Positions 27,085 to 36,696 are shown, counted from the first letter of the stretch. The stretch: DNA of 64,000 nucleotides from Legionella tucsonensis (GCF_001468035.1 NZ_LNZA01000001.1:620001-684000), one strand, 5' to 3'. Program-made: numbers and translations. Notes: generated by a model from the sequence alone, not told the origin.

Positions 27085-30000
27085 TTACTCTACTGTGATT
27101 AGGGTTGATAATTCGCGAAGAGCAATAAAGAAAATTGTGTAATCAATACTTGAACTACCAAGCAGCATCTCCAGCAGTTTTTCCCATCGCTGGTGAATGA
27201 AAGGATTTTTTTCGAACCAATAGGCAATGAGCTCATCCGAGTTAAGTGCTTTTTGATTATTCATTAAAATGACAATAGTCAAACGACGTTGCAAGTTATC
27301 AAGTTCATCACGTAAAGACAATCGTGCCAGACTATTCCAGTGGCCTTCACGAGAGTCATTACCAATTTGATCACGAAACCAGACCAGACTAAATTTACTG
27401 CCTACTTTAAAATAAACTTCGGCGGTTTTTCCTAAGTCAAATTTATTTTGTGTTGCTACCTCCACTACATTTAGTACGGTATACATAGCTCGGGTAGTAG
27501 CAATTTTTTTCGCAGCCTCTTCGGGCAAACCAATATCTACAAACTGAATAACAATTTGATTAAGATATTCTTTAGTGACCCCCGCCATTAAATCAGGAAT
27601 CGATTTTTCAAGTTTAGCTATAGATTGACTGTAATGAGCAATATTATTGGTAATTTCACCGGCAAGACGTTTATGATGTAAAAACCACCGAGTTGCTAAA
27701 TTCATTAATTGCCTGACGTGGTGAAGTAACTCATATTGAGTGTGTATTGTCACTTTATAATTAAGCGAATCAATCAATCGATATAAATCATCTATTCGAT
27801 AGGCTTTCGCTGCAATAAGATAAGCACGAGCAATATCTGCTATTGTTTGTCCAGTTTCCATCTGCAGTCGGTACATGAAGGTAATACCCATACTGTTAAC
27901 AATTTGATTACTGAGTTGCGTTGCAATAATCTCACGTCGCAAACGATGTGTTTGCATGGATTTGGCATACAATTTGATTAACATTGAAGGAAATCCCGTC
28001 TCGAGTATGGTTGCAAAATAGGGATCGTCAGGTAAGTCAGATTTTAATAATTCACCTGTAATATAAATCTTTGTATAGGCCATAATAATGGATAATTCGG
28101 GACGCGTCAGTGCTTGGCCTGCAGCTTTACGTTCCAGAAGATGCTTCTCATCAGGAAGGAATTCAACGCTTCGGTCTAAGTGCACCGATCCTTCCAGTTC
28201 TTTAATATATGCTTGGTATAAACCGCTATAAGCTAAGGCATTTGTAGCAGAAAAGCTCAAAACCAATGCTTGATTGTAATTATCATTTAAAACGAGCTGA
28301 GCAACCTCTTCAGTCATTTTTGTTAGTAATTGATTGCGCTTTTTCTCCGTAAGTTTTCCCTGGATCATTTCCTTATTCAGAAGGATTTTGATATTCACTT
28401 CATGGTCAGAGCAATTTACTCCTGCGGAGTTATCAATTGAATCAGTATTAATTAAACCGCCTTGAAGCGCAAACTCAACTCTTCCAAGTTGAGTAAAACC
28501 GAGATTACCTCCTTCACCTACAATTTTGCAACGTAATTCATTGCCATTAACCCGACAAAACTCATTCGTTTTATCGCCAACATCAGCATGTGATTGAGTT
28601 GATGCTTTAACATAGGTACCAATACCCCCATTAAATAATAAATCAACCGGTGCTTTTAAGATTTCGCGGATCAATTCATTGGGTGTCAATGAATCGGCTG
28701 TAATCGAAAGTGCTTTTTTCACTTCAGGGGTGATGGTAATGGATTTGCTTGAACGAGGGTAAACTCCTCCACCTTTGGAAATTAATCGAGGATTGAAGTC
28801 TTCCCATGATGAAGTAGCCAAATTAAATAAGCGTTGACGTTCTGCAAAGGTTTTGGGGCCGTTAGGATTAGGATCAAGAAATATATGACGATGATCAAAT
28901 GCTGCAAGCAAAAGAGAATGACTGGTATAGATAAGCCCATTCCCAAATACATCACCACTCATGTCACCAATACCCACAACAGTAAAATCCTGCTCCTCGA
29001 TGTTAATATCCAATTCGCGGAAATGCCGTTTAACTGATTCCCATGCACCGCGAGCAGTAATTCCCATTTTTTTATGATCATAGCCCGCAGATCCCCCGGA
29101 AGCAAAAGCGTCGCCAAGCCAGAAGTTGTATTCTTTAGCAATACCATTTGCAATATCAGAAAAAGTTGACGTTCCTTTGTCTGCTGCTACAACAAGATAA
29201 GGATCAGCCTCGTCATAACAAACGGTATTTTGGGGTGAAATAACTCGGTCATCTTCAAGATTATCAGTCAGATCAAGTAGTCCTCGTATAAATGATTTAT
29301 AACAGTAAATGACTTCTTGTTTTATCTGGTCGCGATCGAGCATGTTGATTGATTTTTTTAAAATAAAACCTCCTTTAGCTCCAGAAGGCACGATCACTGA
29401 GTTTTTTACTTTTTGAGCTTTCATCAAACCGAGAACTTCAGTACGAAAATCCTCTGGACGGTCAGACCAGCGGAGACCCCCACGTGCTACTTTAGCACTG
29501 CGTAAATGTATGCCCTCAAATCGTGTTGAATAAACAAAAATCTCATACATGGGTTGTCCGGGAGGTAAATCAGGTACTTTGGCTGAGTTGATTTTAAATG
29601 ACAAATAGTCTTTAGGCTGGCCATCGGAACCTAACTGAAAATAGTTGGTCCGAAGGGTCGCTTTAATTAAAGACCAGAAAAAACGGATGATGTGGTCTTC
29701 ATCTAAGCTGGTAATGGCATCAATATCGGTTCGAATTTCTTTTTCCAGTTCGGTCTTTTTATTTTTATTTGTAGTATTTTGCTTCAGACCAAATTTTAAA
29801 TAAAAAAGTTGAACTAGTTTTTTGACAATTGCAGCATAAGTGGCAATGGTTTTTTCAATATACTGTTGGCTAAAGCGAAATCCAATTTGTTGCATGTATT
29901 TGGCATAAGCGCGAATAATAACAATCTCTCGCCAGGATAATCCTGCGCCTAAAACTAATTTATTAAAACCATCATTCTCACAAATTCCAACACTTATTTT

Positions 30001-30444
30001 TATTAGGGCTTCATTAAAAATATTTTTTACCTGGTCGAGGGTGAGGAGGTTGGAATGGGCATAGGTAACATTAAAATCACTGATCCAAACAAATTGATTG
30101 GGTGCAATAGAAATTTTATACGGTCTTTCCGTGTAAGTTCTTAGACCCATATTTTCAATCATAGGTAGGATATCGGAGAGAGCGATGGGTGTGCCATATC
30201 GATACAATTTAATATGTAATGTATATTCACCCCGTGGTGATTCAAAAAAAACAATCGTTAATGGTTCCTGCAGAGATAGTTTATCAATTTGCAAGAGATC
30301 GGTGATTGCTTCCTCAACAGTATGTTGTTCACAATAACTCATTGATAATGACGGGAGGTATTTTTCGACAAATTTCTTTCCTTTTTTACGGCCTAATTGT
30401 CTTATTAGTTCTTGATCCAACTGATCTTTCCATGAGTTTTCCAT
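27085..30444 (-). CDS. NAD-specific glutamate dehydrogenase, short form
   Basis: This 1119-aa protein carries the large-GDH signatures ARGGLRWSDRPEDFRTEV and VPSGAKGGF (catalytic Lys region), followed by the Rossmann segment VGIGDMSGDVFGNG. Most proteobacterial L180-type enzymes have about 1600 residues. Here the protein starts near the region equivalent to residue ~450-500 (LSDILPMIENMGLRTYTERP), so the N-terminal ACT-like portion is absent. This is not a start-site error: in-frame TGA codons lie just upstream of the ATG (TGA GAC TGA AAA ATG). The protein oxidatively deaminates glutamate to 2-oxoglutarate, which matters for an amino-acid-consuming organism. There is only a weak Shine-Dalgarno. 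Confidence 0.88.
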   Translation of the reverse strand: MENSWKDQLDQELIRQLGRKKGKKFVEKYLPSLSMSYCEQHTVEEAITDLLQIDKLSLQEPLTIVFFESPRGEYTLHIKLYRYGTPIALSDILPMIENMGLRTYTERPYKISIAPNQFVWISDFNVTYAHSNLLTLDQVKNIFNEALIKISVGICENDGFNKLVLGAGLSWREIVIIRAYAKYMQQIGFRFSQQYIEKTIATYAAIVKKLVQLFYLKFGLKQNTTNKNKKTELEKEIRTDIDAITSLDEDHIIRFFWSLIKATLRTNYFQLGSDGQPKDYLSFKINSAKVPDLPPGQPMYEIFVYSTRFEGIHLRSAKVARGGLRWSDRPEDFRTEVLGLMKAQKVKNSVIVPSGAKGGFILKKSINMLDRDQIKQEVIYCYKSFIRGLLDLTDNLEDDRVISPQNTVCYDEADPYLVVAADKGTSTFSDIANGIAKEYNFWLGDAFASGGSAGYDHKKMGITARGAWESVKRHFRELDINIEEQDFTVVGIGDMSGDVFGNGLIYTSHSLLLAAFDHRHIFLDPNPNGPKTFAERQRLFNLATSSWEDFNPRLISKGGGVYPRSSKSITITPEVKKALSITADSLTPNELIREILKAPVDLLFNGGIGTYVKASTQSHADVGDKTNEFCRVNGNELRCKIVGEGGNLGFTQLGRVEFALQGGLINTDSIDNSAGVNCSDHEVNIKILLNKEMIQGKLTEKKRNQLLTKMTEEVAQLVLNDNYNQALVLSFSATNALAYSGLYQAYIKELEGSVHLDRSVEFLPDEKHLLERKAAGQALTRPELSIIMAYTKIYITGELLKSDLPDDPYFATILETGFPSMLIKLYAKSMQTHRLRREIIATQLSNQIVNSMGITFMYRLQMETGQTIADIARAYLIAAKAYRIDDLYRLIDSLNYKVTIHTQYELLHHVRQLMNLATRWFLHHKRLAGEITNNIAHYSQSIAKLEKSIPDLMAGVTKEYLNQIVIQFVDIGLPEEAAKKIATTRAMYTVLNVVEVATQNKFDLGKTAEVYFKVGSKFSLVWFRDQIGNDSREGHWNSLARLSLRDELDNLQRRLTIVILMNNQKALNSDELIAYWFEKNPFIHQRWEKLLEMLLGSSSIDYTIFFIALRELSTLITVE

Positions 30445-30609
30445 TTTTCAGTCTCACAAAGGTTCAGTATTACTATTAAATAAGTATAGGTCATGAAATA
30501 AATTGTATGTAATAGGAATCCAGTGAAATAGATTGCTCAAATTAAATTATAGAGTTTATTATCCAAATGATTAAAGCAATTAGGTTTTGTTTCGCTTAAG
30601 CCGAAATGC

Positions 30610-31014
30610 CTAAATTTTTTCTCGAAAAGTTAAAAACTTATGTCCCAGATAAGTGGTAAATGTAGGAGAGGCGAGTCCAATTGCGTGCGCAATTTCTAAA
30701 GATTTAATATCCATAGCGGGCAAAAGATAATAGGCAAATAATAAACTTATAAGCAAGGTTTGCGACATACCAATTAAATTAATCAGAATAAAAAAAATAA
30801 TGGATCGAGTAAATGTTTGCCCGCTTGTTTTAAATACATACAGTTTGGCAAGAATAAACGATACAACCATTCCAGTAATGTAGGCTAAAATAATGGATGT
30901 TGAATAACTGAATGAATAACTATAGATGATTCTGCTACAAAAGTTTACGGTAACTGCTATTGCTCCTGCCATTAAAAAAGCAATAAATTGTTTTGATTTA
31001 AAATAATAGAACAC
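30610..31014 (-). CDS. GtrA-family membrane protein
   Basis: This 134-aa protein has four membrane helices. It matches the GtrA/DPMS family: FIAFLMAGAIAVTVNFCSRI at the N-terminus and SPTFTTYLGHKFLTFR at the C-terminus. GtrA proteins help move polyprenyl-phosphate sugars across the membrane. The start is GTG (31012-31014 complement) with AAGGAGAG ten bases upstream. No glycosyltransferase gene adjoins it here; the fused GT2-GtrA protein at 3229-4413 is the only other family member in the window. Confidence 0.82.
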   Translation of the reverse strand: MFYYFKSKQFIAFLMAGAIAVTVNFCSRIIYSYSFSYSTSIILAYITGMVVSFILAKLYVFKTSGQTFTRSIIFFILINLIGMSQTLLISLLFAYYLLPAMDIKSLEIAHAIGLASPTFTTYLGHKFLTFREKI

Positions 31015-31157
31015 AGAGTAATCTCTCCTTTAGTTTTATCTTATGTATTAAAAAATAATAGCCTGTATTTGTTCCTTTTTTGGGATAGGCCCTATAGTGA
31101 GTTAGTGAAGGAAACCTGATTTTTTCTTATATAAAACAATAGATTATGTGGGTGATG

Positions 31158-32069
31158 CTAGTTTTTTTTTAAATTATTCCAAACTTTTTTTCCTATCCAA
31201 AAAATAATGAGGCAGATACAAATCCATAACAAAATTAACGGTAAAAAATACACAAAAAATTCAATCAAACCGTATGTAAAATGACGTAATTGATCTACTA
31301 AGGCATGGTAGGAATTAATAAATGCTTCTGTTATTTTCCATTGTTTTTGTTGCCCTGTTTGAATTATTGGATTCATACTCAAGTTAATATTGATTAATGA
31401 ATAAGCCACCGATTCTTTGTAATATTTAATCTGTCCTTGAATTACATCAATTTGTCCCTGTATATCACTTAATTGTTTAAACACACTAAGAACATCTGAT
31501 GTTTCTTTTGCTTTGGCCATAATCTTGGATAGCTGCTCTTTAGCAGTTTGTAAGTTGTTAAGCTGGCTTTGTAAATCGACAAATTGTTGCGTAATGTCTT
31601 CGCCTGTTATTGATTCTTGGGTTACTTGTGTTGCTAATAATTTCAATGCACTTAATGCATTATTTAAGCCTTGAGCAGGTACTCTTATGCTGATATTTGC
31701 AGTGGTATTGCTTACATCATTATTATCTTGCATTAAATTGGAGTTTACAACGTAGCCTCCTGAGCTTTCCGCTAATTGAGAGATTTTCTCCATTGCTGAA
31801 TTAATGTTATTAACTTGCAAGGAAATATTTGCATTACGAATAATCATGCCGCGCATTACATTTTCTGTAGGCTGGCTTGCATTAGACTGGTTTTTAACGT
31901 GCATTGCCATCGAGCCAACAGCGTAATCAGGTTTTCCAACTGCCGCTTTCATTGACATGGGACTTCCTGTATACATTGTTTTCCCGCTTCTGCCAAACCA
32001 TTCGGAGATAAGAAATAATAGGGCTATGGTGCCAATGAATGCTAAAAAATAAAGGATGATTTTCTTCAT
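31158..32069 (-). CDS. DUF4349 membrane protein
   Basis: This 303-aa protein has an N-terminal membrane helix (about 3-23). A periplasmic domain follows with the DUF4349 pattern MIIRNANISLQVNNINSAM, then ESSGGYVVNSN, ISIRVPAQGLNNAL, and a coiled coil at about 165-215 rich in Gln and Leu (FVDLQSQLNNLQTAKEQLSK). A second helix (about 270-292) lies near the C-terminus. Members are often lipoproteins; here the N-terminus lacks a lipobox Cys and looks like a membrane anchor. The function of the family is unknown. It appears monocistronic. Confidence 0.8.
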   Translation of the reverse strand: MKKIILYFLAFIGTIALLFLISEWFGRSGKTMYTGSPMSMKAAVGKPDYAVGSMAMHVKNQSNASQPTENVMRGMIIRNANISLQVNNINSAMEKISQLAESSGGYVVNSNLMQDNNDVSNTTANISIRVPAQGLNNALSALKLLATQVTQESITGEDITQQFVDLQSQLNNLQTAKEQLSKIMAKAKETSDVLSVFKQLSDIQGQIDVIQGQIKYYKESVAYSLININLSMNPIIQTGQQKQWKITEAFINSYHALVDQLRHFTYGLIEFFVYFLPLILLWICICLIIFWIGKKVWNNLKKN

Positions 32070-32154
32070 TATTATTTTGCTCTCACAAGAATAGTCATAT
32101 AAAGTGTGGCAAAGGTTCTTTAAATTGTAAAATAAATATACTGTTCTGTTGACG

Positions 32155-33156
32155 TCATATTTCTGCAGTGTTTAAGGCGATATCAATTACTCCATTTGTA
32201 GCAAACATACTGATAAAATGTTTATAAGCTTGAGCTTTATTTCCATGATCTGATGTGACAGAAAGAATCTCTTCAGTATAAACAGCGATATCCTCTACGA
32301 TGCGTTCATATCGGTAATAGGCTAAAAGTGCTTTATTAATTTCGGTTTTGCCATAGCCTTTATAGAAAAGAGCTTCTTGATAAGGTTCATTCCAAACATT
32401 GGCAACTCCGCCCCCTATAAACATCAGATCGCGTTCTTTTGGCGCCATTATTGGATCATCCCAATCTACAATGTAGATAGAATGATGAGGACTTATTAAT
32501 ATGTTGCCAGCATGGATATCAGAATGACATAAGACCAATTGAGGCGAATCGTTTTGTATCTTTAGGGCGAGATGTTCCGCGCGTTCTACTAAGTTGACAA
32601 TCACTTCACGGTTTTTTCTCATGAATGTGATCAGTTTTAGCGCGTACTCATCCACAGCAGATGATTTTTCAATATGCTCCCAAAGTGCTCGTACACTCTT
32701 TCTCCATGTCGATGCATACGATTCGTGTCGAAGTCGTTGTTGAATGAATACCGGTACATCGATTTCATGAATTTGCTTTAAAGTGGTCCCAAGCGTAATC
32801 CATTGTTCTTTTGTTAAGGCCTGATTAAAGCCATTATGTCCGTGAATAAAGGGATAAACGATGAGGCTAAATCCATCAGCATATAAAATGGATTGATTTG
32901 CAGCAGTGTTAATGGGTTTTATAATTTGCTGAATTCCGTTATCGTGTAAAAACTCCAAAATATCAATCGCTACATCATGATGATAACCTTTTTTTATTTT
33001 GACAAAATAAGACTGATTTTTTGTATCCGCTTTGTAAACTGAAGCATTCATATCTGCACCGATTGGGAGATAGGTAAGGGTGAGTGTATCGATGTGATAA
33101 TCAGTTTTTAGGTGTTCAAGAATTTTTTGCTTCGCTAGAGATAGTTTTTCAAACAT
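32155..33156 (-). CDS. APH(9)-like spectinomycin phosphotransferase
   Basis: This 333-aa protein is near the length of APH(9)-Ia (331 aa), the spectinomycin 9-O-phosphotransferase from Legionella pneumophila, and follows it along its whole length. Matching features include YFVKIKKGYH, LVLCHSDIHAGNILI (Brenner motif; catalytic Asp213, Asn218), YIVDWDDP (Mg-binding Asp231) and APKERDLMFIGGG. Resemblance was judged by eye from memory of the family, so percentage identity is not given. The reaction would be ATP- (or NTP-) dependent phosphorylation of spectinomycin in the cytoplasm. It is chromosomal, with no mobile-element signature, and so probably intrinsic rather than acquired. Confidence 0.85.
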   Translation of the reverse strand: MFEKLSLAKQKILEHLKTDYHIDTLTLTYLPIGADMNASVYKADTKNQSYFVKIKKGYHHDVAIDILEFLHDNGIQQIIKPINTAANQSILYADGFSLIVYPFIHGHNGFNQALTKEQWITLGTTLKQIHEIDVPVFIQQRLRHESYASTWRKSVRALWEHIEKSSAVDEYALKLITFMRKNREVIVNLVERAEHLALKIQNDSPQLVLCHSDIHAGNILISPHHSIYIVDWDDPIMAPKERDLMFIGGGVANVWNEPYQEALFYKGYGKTEINKALLAYYRYERIVEDIAVYTEEILSVTSDHGNKAQAYKHFISMFATNGVIDIALNTAEI

Positions 33157-33226
33157 TTTGGACTACCAAGCAATGATTCATTTAATGCTATTCATATTAA
33201 GCTCGAAGATCCAGTAAAGAAGTAAA

Positions 33227-33261
33227 AAACCAGCAATTGTTGAATTAAAAATTGCTGGTTT
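33227..33261 (-). terminator. Intrinsic terminator of the Cys-rich lipoprotein gene
   Basis: On the minus strand AAACCAGCAATT and AATTGCTGGTTT form 12-bp perfect arms (33227-33238 and 33250-33261), directly followed by TTTAC. A textbook Rho-independent structure about 40 bp after the stop codon at 33302. Confidence 0.85.
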
Positions 33262-33301
33262 GCCTAAATGGTTTTACCTAAAGTCTGAGAATTCTTATTT
33301 T

Positions 33302-33715
33302 TTATTGATGCTTGTCACAGAAAGCGACGCATACTTTATGTTCTCTGACTTCACCGCCACAAGCTGAATAACATGCTCTATAGGTTGACTCACATTGGCA
33401 CGAGCTGGTACAACTGCTGCTTCGATCAAAATCATTCACTGATTTATTAATCGGTAAATCCATTCTTTTTCGATCTTTTTTATATTGTTTGTATTCAAAC
33501 ATCGCGTTTTGGTGTGCTCTCATACGGCAATTGTCATTGTCCACGCGACAACTTTGTTCGCAATTATTTTTACTTTGAATACACTGGGCTGTGCACATTT
33601 TTGCAATATCAGATTTTGGCGGAACAAAACTGTATTCAGTATTATAGATAGGACCACAGGCAGTTAACATGCCAACTAGAACTATAATTGAAAGAGTGAA
33701 GAATTTTTTTAGCAT
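33302..33715 (-). CDS. Cysteine-rich lipoprotein
   Basis: From ATG 33715 (AGAGGATAAT upstream) the protein is 137 aa. It has a lipoprotein signal with lipobox LTAC (Cys at about 20). The mature part has many further cysteines in spaced pairs (AKMCTAQCIQ, NNCEQSCRVDNDNC, SCTSSCQC, CYSAC and CVAFC), suggesting a disulfide-locked or metal-binding domain. An upstream in-frame start would add a leader without Shine-Dalgarno and hide the signal peptide. The protein is attached to the membrane, probably facing the periplasm. Family unrecognised. Confidence 0.7.
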   Translation of the reverse strand: MLKKFFTLSIIVLVGMLTACGPIYNTEYSFVPPKSDIAKMCTAQCIQSKNNCEQSCRVDNDNCRMRAHQNAMFEYKQYKKDRKRMDLPINKSVNDFDRSSSCTSSCQCESTYRACYSACGGEVREHKVCVAFCDKHQ

Positions 33716-33984
33716 ATTATCCTCTTTTGATGAGTTATGTGAAGCAATAGTTCTGGCATAGTGGTCGTGATGTATGCAGACTAGTGTCAAACAGAACAAA
33801 TTAAGTGTATTTTATTCATGCCCAATTGAAAAAGCAAGCTGGGTACCTATTTGCAAACGTTAGGACCCTGGTTTGGGATCTAAAAAAGTGTTGTTACTTT
33901 TAATTATTTTTTGTTATATAATTAACCAACTTATGATTGCATCGATAATCCTGTTTTTGTACCATCAAAATTTTAATTGAAATA

Positions 33985-34401
33985 ATGTCTATGGATACCT
34001 CATTTTTATTTGGATTTTTAACGGGTTGTCTTACTACTGCTCTAGCTGGATGGCACGTACAAAAATTCATAAATAATAGAAAAAATACTAAAAATATAAA
34101 AAATAAAAAAATATTGGGTTTGGATAAACTTTTTAATGATTATTCTCATTTTATGAATATCATTAAAAATGATGTGACTAACCCTAATAATAAGAATATA
34201 AGAGAGTTTCTCGTGGTTGAAAAAGAGGCTATATTGAATTCGTTTGTGCCTAGGTTTCGCTATGAATTGTCTACAGATCTTCTCCCTGCTCTAAATAGAT
34301 TGGAAGAATTGGGTTATATTGAAAAAATAAAAAACAATTGCCTTCATTATAAAATTGAAGAAGATTTTATAATGCAACTCAACTCAACTCAAATCAATTA
34401 G
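33985..34401 (+). CDS. Small membrane-anchored protein of unknown function
   Basis: This 138-aa protein has one hydrophobic N-terminal segment (about 6-25, FLFGFLTGCLTTALAGW) followed by a basic Asn/Lys-rich stretch (about 30-42). The rest is predicted helical. The C-terminal ALNRLEELGYIEKI then YKIEEDF looks like a winged-helix wing, but I cannot name a family. It is very AT-rich. The Shine-Dalgarno is poor. Confidence that it is a real gene is moderate. Confidence 0.45.
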   Translation: MSMDTSFLFGFLTGCLTTALAGWHVQKFINNRKNTKNIKNKKILGLDKLFNDYSHFMNIIKNDVTNPNNKNIREFLVVEKEAILNSFVPRFRYELSTDLLPALNRLEELGYIEKIKNNCLHYKIEEDFIMQLNSTQIN

Positions 34402-34502
34402 GGACTGCTGACTATTCTACCATTTTGGCTCAATCCAGTGAATTTTCAACAGACCCTACTCATTAATTTAATGGGGTGCTCTAGTTAACTTGCAAAATAT
34501 TT

Positions 34503-35807
34503 TCAAAATGAAGCTTCAGAAACCACAGCAGGCTCAGCCGGCTTTAGATTCACCTGATCTTTAATCTGTTTATGAATCAAATAAATGAGTGTCGTTCCCA
34601 AAAGGGCACAGGCTGGTATTACCATTAAGGCATGGAGGTAGGAGGAAAGGCTGTATTGTTTTAGTCCATTTGCAGTTAGATTCCCCTCCCAGTACCAATC
34701 CATTATTTTACCTATTAAAGTATGAAAAAATGACCCGCCAAGCATATTAATGCAATTCAAAAAGGCTATGGTTATTCCTAAATGTTTGTTGGAAACAAGA
34801 GTGGAGCCTGCCGCAAATACAATTACTTGATAGCAACACATAAGCCCAATAGTGAAAAATAAAGTACTAAGGAGCCACCAATTGCTTATACTTCCAGAGA
34901 GAATCATTATAAAAGCTAAGGTCAATCCAATTCCACATAACCCTATAACTGAATAGTTTCCTATTTTTTTACTAAGAAACGCAAGCAATGGCCCTCCAAA
35001 TAACATACCTACAAAAATCAAAGAGGTAAGTAGGGCTGCATCCGATTTCGTAAATCCATAGGCGGTAGTTAAAAAAGATACTCCCCAAACATCAGCAAAC
35101 CCTTCAAGTGCACCTACCATTAACAAATTAGCAAGGGCAAGAGTCCATAATATTTTTGAGGTGAACAAAATAGATAAATGAGATAGGTGTAACTCATTCG
35201 ATATTGTTGCTTTAAAATTCCTAGGTGTACGCAAGACCAAATAAGCGAATACGCCTATACTTATGGAGCATAGTGCAAGCACTAATCCTATCTGTTGACT
35301 GCCGTAGGTCGAAAGTAATTGAGCTAATGGTTTACCGCCATAGACCGCTCCTAAAAGACCAACACTAAAAGAAAGTCCAACCATTTGGGAGTATTGAGTG
35401 CTACGAAACCATTCAGAAATAACTTTGGATACGCCCAAAAAACCAACAGCCGAACTGACCCCGATTAAAAATCTGCTGAATAAGGCCAGATAAAAATTCT
35501 GAGTAGAGGTAAAGAGCAGGGCGCTTAAACCACAAAGTAGTGCAAAGATAAAAACTACTTTTTTGGCTCCAAATTTTTCGAGCAATAATGCCATAGGAAT
35601 TTGCATTCCTGCATATCCATAATAATAAAATGCAGCTAAGAGTCCAAAACTGGCTGCATCGATTGAAAATCGAGTCATTATTTCTTGCATCATCAATCCT
35701 GGCCATAGACGCAATATAAATTGAAGCGCAAAAAACGATAGTGGAAAAAACCACATAACAAAGGGCAAGCAATTGCTTTTTAGGTTAAAAGAGTTTGTTT
35801 GAGTCAC
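34503..35807 (-). CDS. Major facilitator superfamily transporter
   Basis: This protein of about 434 aa has twelve predicted membrane helices and the MFS loop pattern (LLLEKFGAKKVVF between helices 2 and 3). The start is set at GTG 35807 because GGAGGG lies six bases upstream; the ATG at 35822 lacks a ribosome-binding site and contains that GGAGGG just after it. The subfamily resembles the nutrient/organic-acid permeases of intracellular Gammaproteobacteria, but the substrate is unclear. A hairpin-forming leader (35856-35899) precedes it. Confidence 0.83.
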   Translation of the reverse strand: MTQTNSFNLKSNCLPFVMWFFPLSFFALQFILRLWPGLMMQEIMTRFSIDAASFGLLAAFYYYGYAGMQIPMALLLEKFGAKKVVFIFALLCGLSALLFTSTQNFYLALFSRFLIGVSSAVGFLGVSKVISEWFRSTQYSQMVGLSFSVGLLGAVYGGKPLAQLLSTYGSQQIGLVLALCSISIGVFAYLVLRTPRNFKATISNELHLSHLSILFTSKILWTLALANLLMVGALEGFADVWGVSFLTTAYGFTKSDAALLTSLIFVGMLFGGPLLAFLSKKIGNYSVIGLCGIGLTLAFIMILSGSISNWWLLSTLFFTIGLMCCYQVIVFAAGSTLVSNKHLGITIAFLNCINMLGGSFFHTLIGKIMDWYWEGNLTANGLKQYSLSSYLHALMVIPACALLGTTLIYLIHKQIKDQVNLKPAEPAVVSEASF

Positions 35808-35822
35808 GATACCCTCCAGCAT

Positions 35823-36275
35823 TAATATTCAGTTATTCCAAACACCCGATGTTCCCCCTAGAGAGGTTCGGGAGTAAGAAATAGCTGACCGCTCTAGGGT
35901 AAAGAGGGCAAAATAATAATATCTACTGAAGAGCTTGCTGTAGGTAAAGAATCATGGCATAGCAGCAACTTTGCAGTAAACACTGCAGAAAAATTAGTGC
36001 TTTTTTTCGTATTGCGATGATTCATATTAATATTTGTTTTGATTGTAACTTTATCTACATAAAATAACATATCAAATTAAACTCCATTGTGTCAATTTAA
36101 TTCTTTAGGTGTGCAGATTCTGGGTTTATTTATTATGGAATTTTAGGTCAAAGGAGTATTTGGAGATTAGCTTATAATATAGATGTGCGCAAAATAATAA
36201 TCATGTTAAAGTCAAAGAAATATTTTCTATGTATTATAAAAAAATTATCTTATTTATATAAAGGAGATTGTCATA
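35823..36275. other. 453-bp intergenic region between divergent genes
   Basis: It holds the MFS leader hairpin (35856-35899), an internal small dyad TGCAGTAAACACTGCA near 35973-35988, and a very AT-rich stretch leading to the YeeE/YedE pair. The end of this stretch carries the AAAGGAGAT Shine-Dalgarno of the next gene. No further ORF, tRNA or repeat is evident. Confidence 0.55.
35856..35899 (-). promoter_or_regulatory. Possible leader hairpin of the MFS gene
   Basis: CCCTAGAG (35856-35863) and CTCTAGGG (35892-35899) are exact reverse complements, 49-92 bases before the GTG of the MFS gene on the minus strand. It could be an operator or an mRNA leader structure. It does not match a riboswitch class I recognise. 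Confidence 0.4.
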
Positions 36276-36686
36276 ATGATAATTGAAATAAATGTTATTC
36301 TAGGAGGGATCCTTCTTGGAATTGCTGCGGGAATAATGCTGTTGGTTCGCGGTAGAATTCTTGGTTGCAGTGGTATACTTTTTCGCGCATGGGATTTTAC
36401 AACTTATCGGCCAAGTATTGATAATATTTCATTTATTTCAGGATTATTTTTAAGTGGGGTTCTCTTTAATTTTCTTCAAACAGTTCCCAATCCTGCCACT
36501 GTTTTTAAAACGAATTATGAGCTACTGATTCTTGGGGGAGTATTAGTTGGTGGAGGGACCTATCTTGGTAAAGGTTGTACCAGTGGACATGGGCTATGTG
36601 GAATAGCACTCTTACGCAAACGCTCAATAATTGCTGTGAGTATCTTTTTCCCTGTTGCAATAATCACTTCCTGGCTAATACACTAA
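36276..36686 (+). CDS. YeeE/YedE-family sulfur transporter, first subunit
   Basis: This 136-aa membrane protein has about four helices and the family motif GKGCTSGHGLCG (about 107-118), which carries the conserved cysteines that relay sulfur. ILGCSGILFRAWDF near the N-terminus is the equivalent motif of the other half. Larger YeeE proteins (thiosulfate uptake) fuse both halves; here two short ORFs supply them, as in PmpA/PmpB-type pairs. A strong AAAGGAGAT Shine-Dalgarno is present. The partner gene starts 10 bp downstream, so they are co-translated. Confidence 0.85.
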   Translation: MIIEINVILGGILLGIAAGIMLLVRGRILGCSGILFRAWDFTTYRPSIDNISFISGLFLSGVLFNFLQTVPNPATVFKTNYELLILGGVLVGGGTYLGKGCTSGHGLCGIALLRKRSIIAVSIFFPVAIITSWLIH

Positions 36687-36696
36687 AGGTTAAAAT

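Noticed and set aside
33715-33799. Longer start for the Cys-rich lipoprotein
   Set aside because: It would put 28 residues in front of a textbook lipoprotein signal and lacks a ribosome-binding site.
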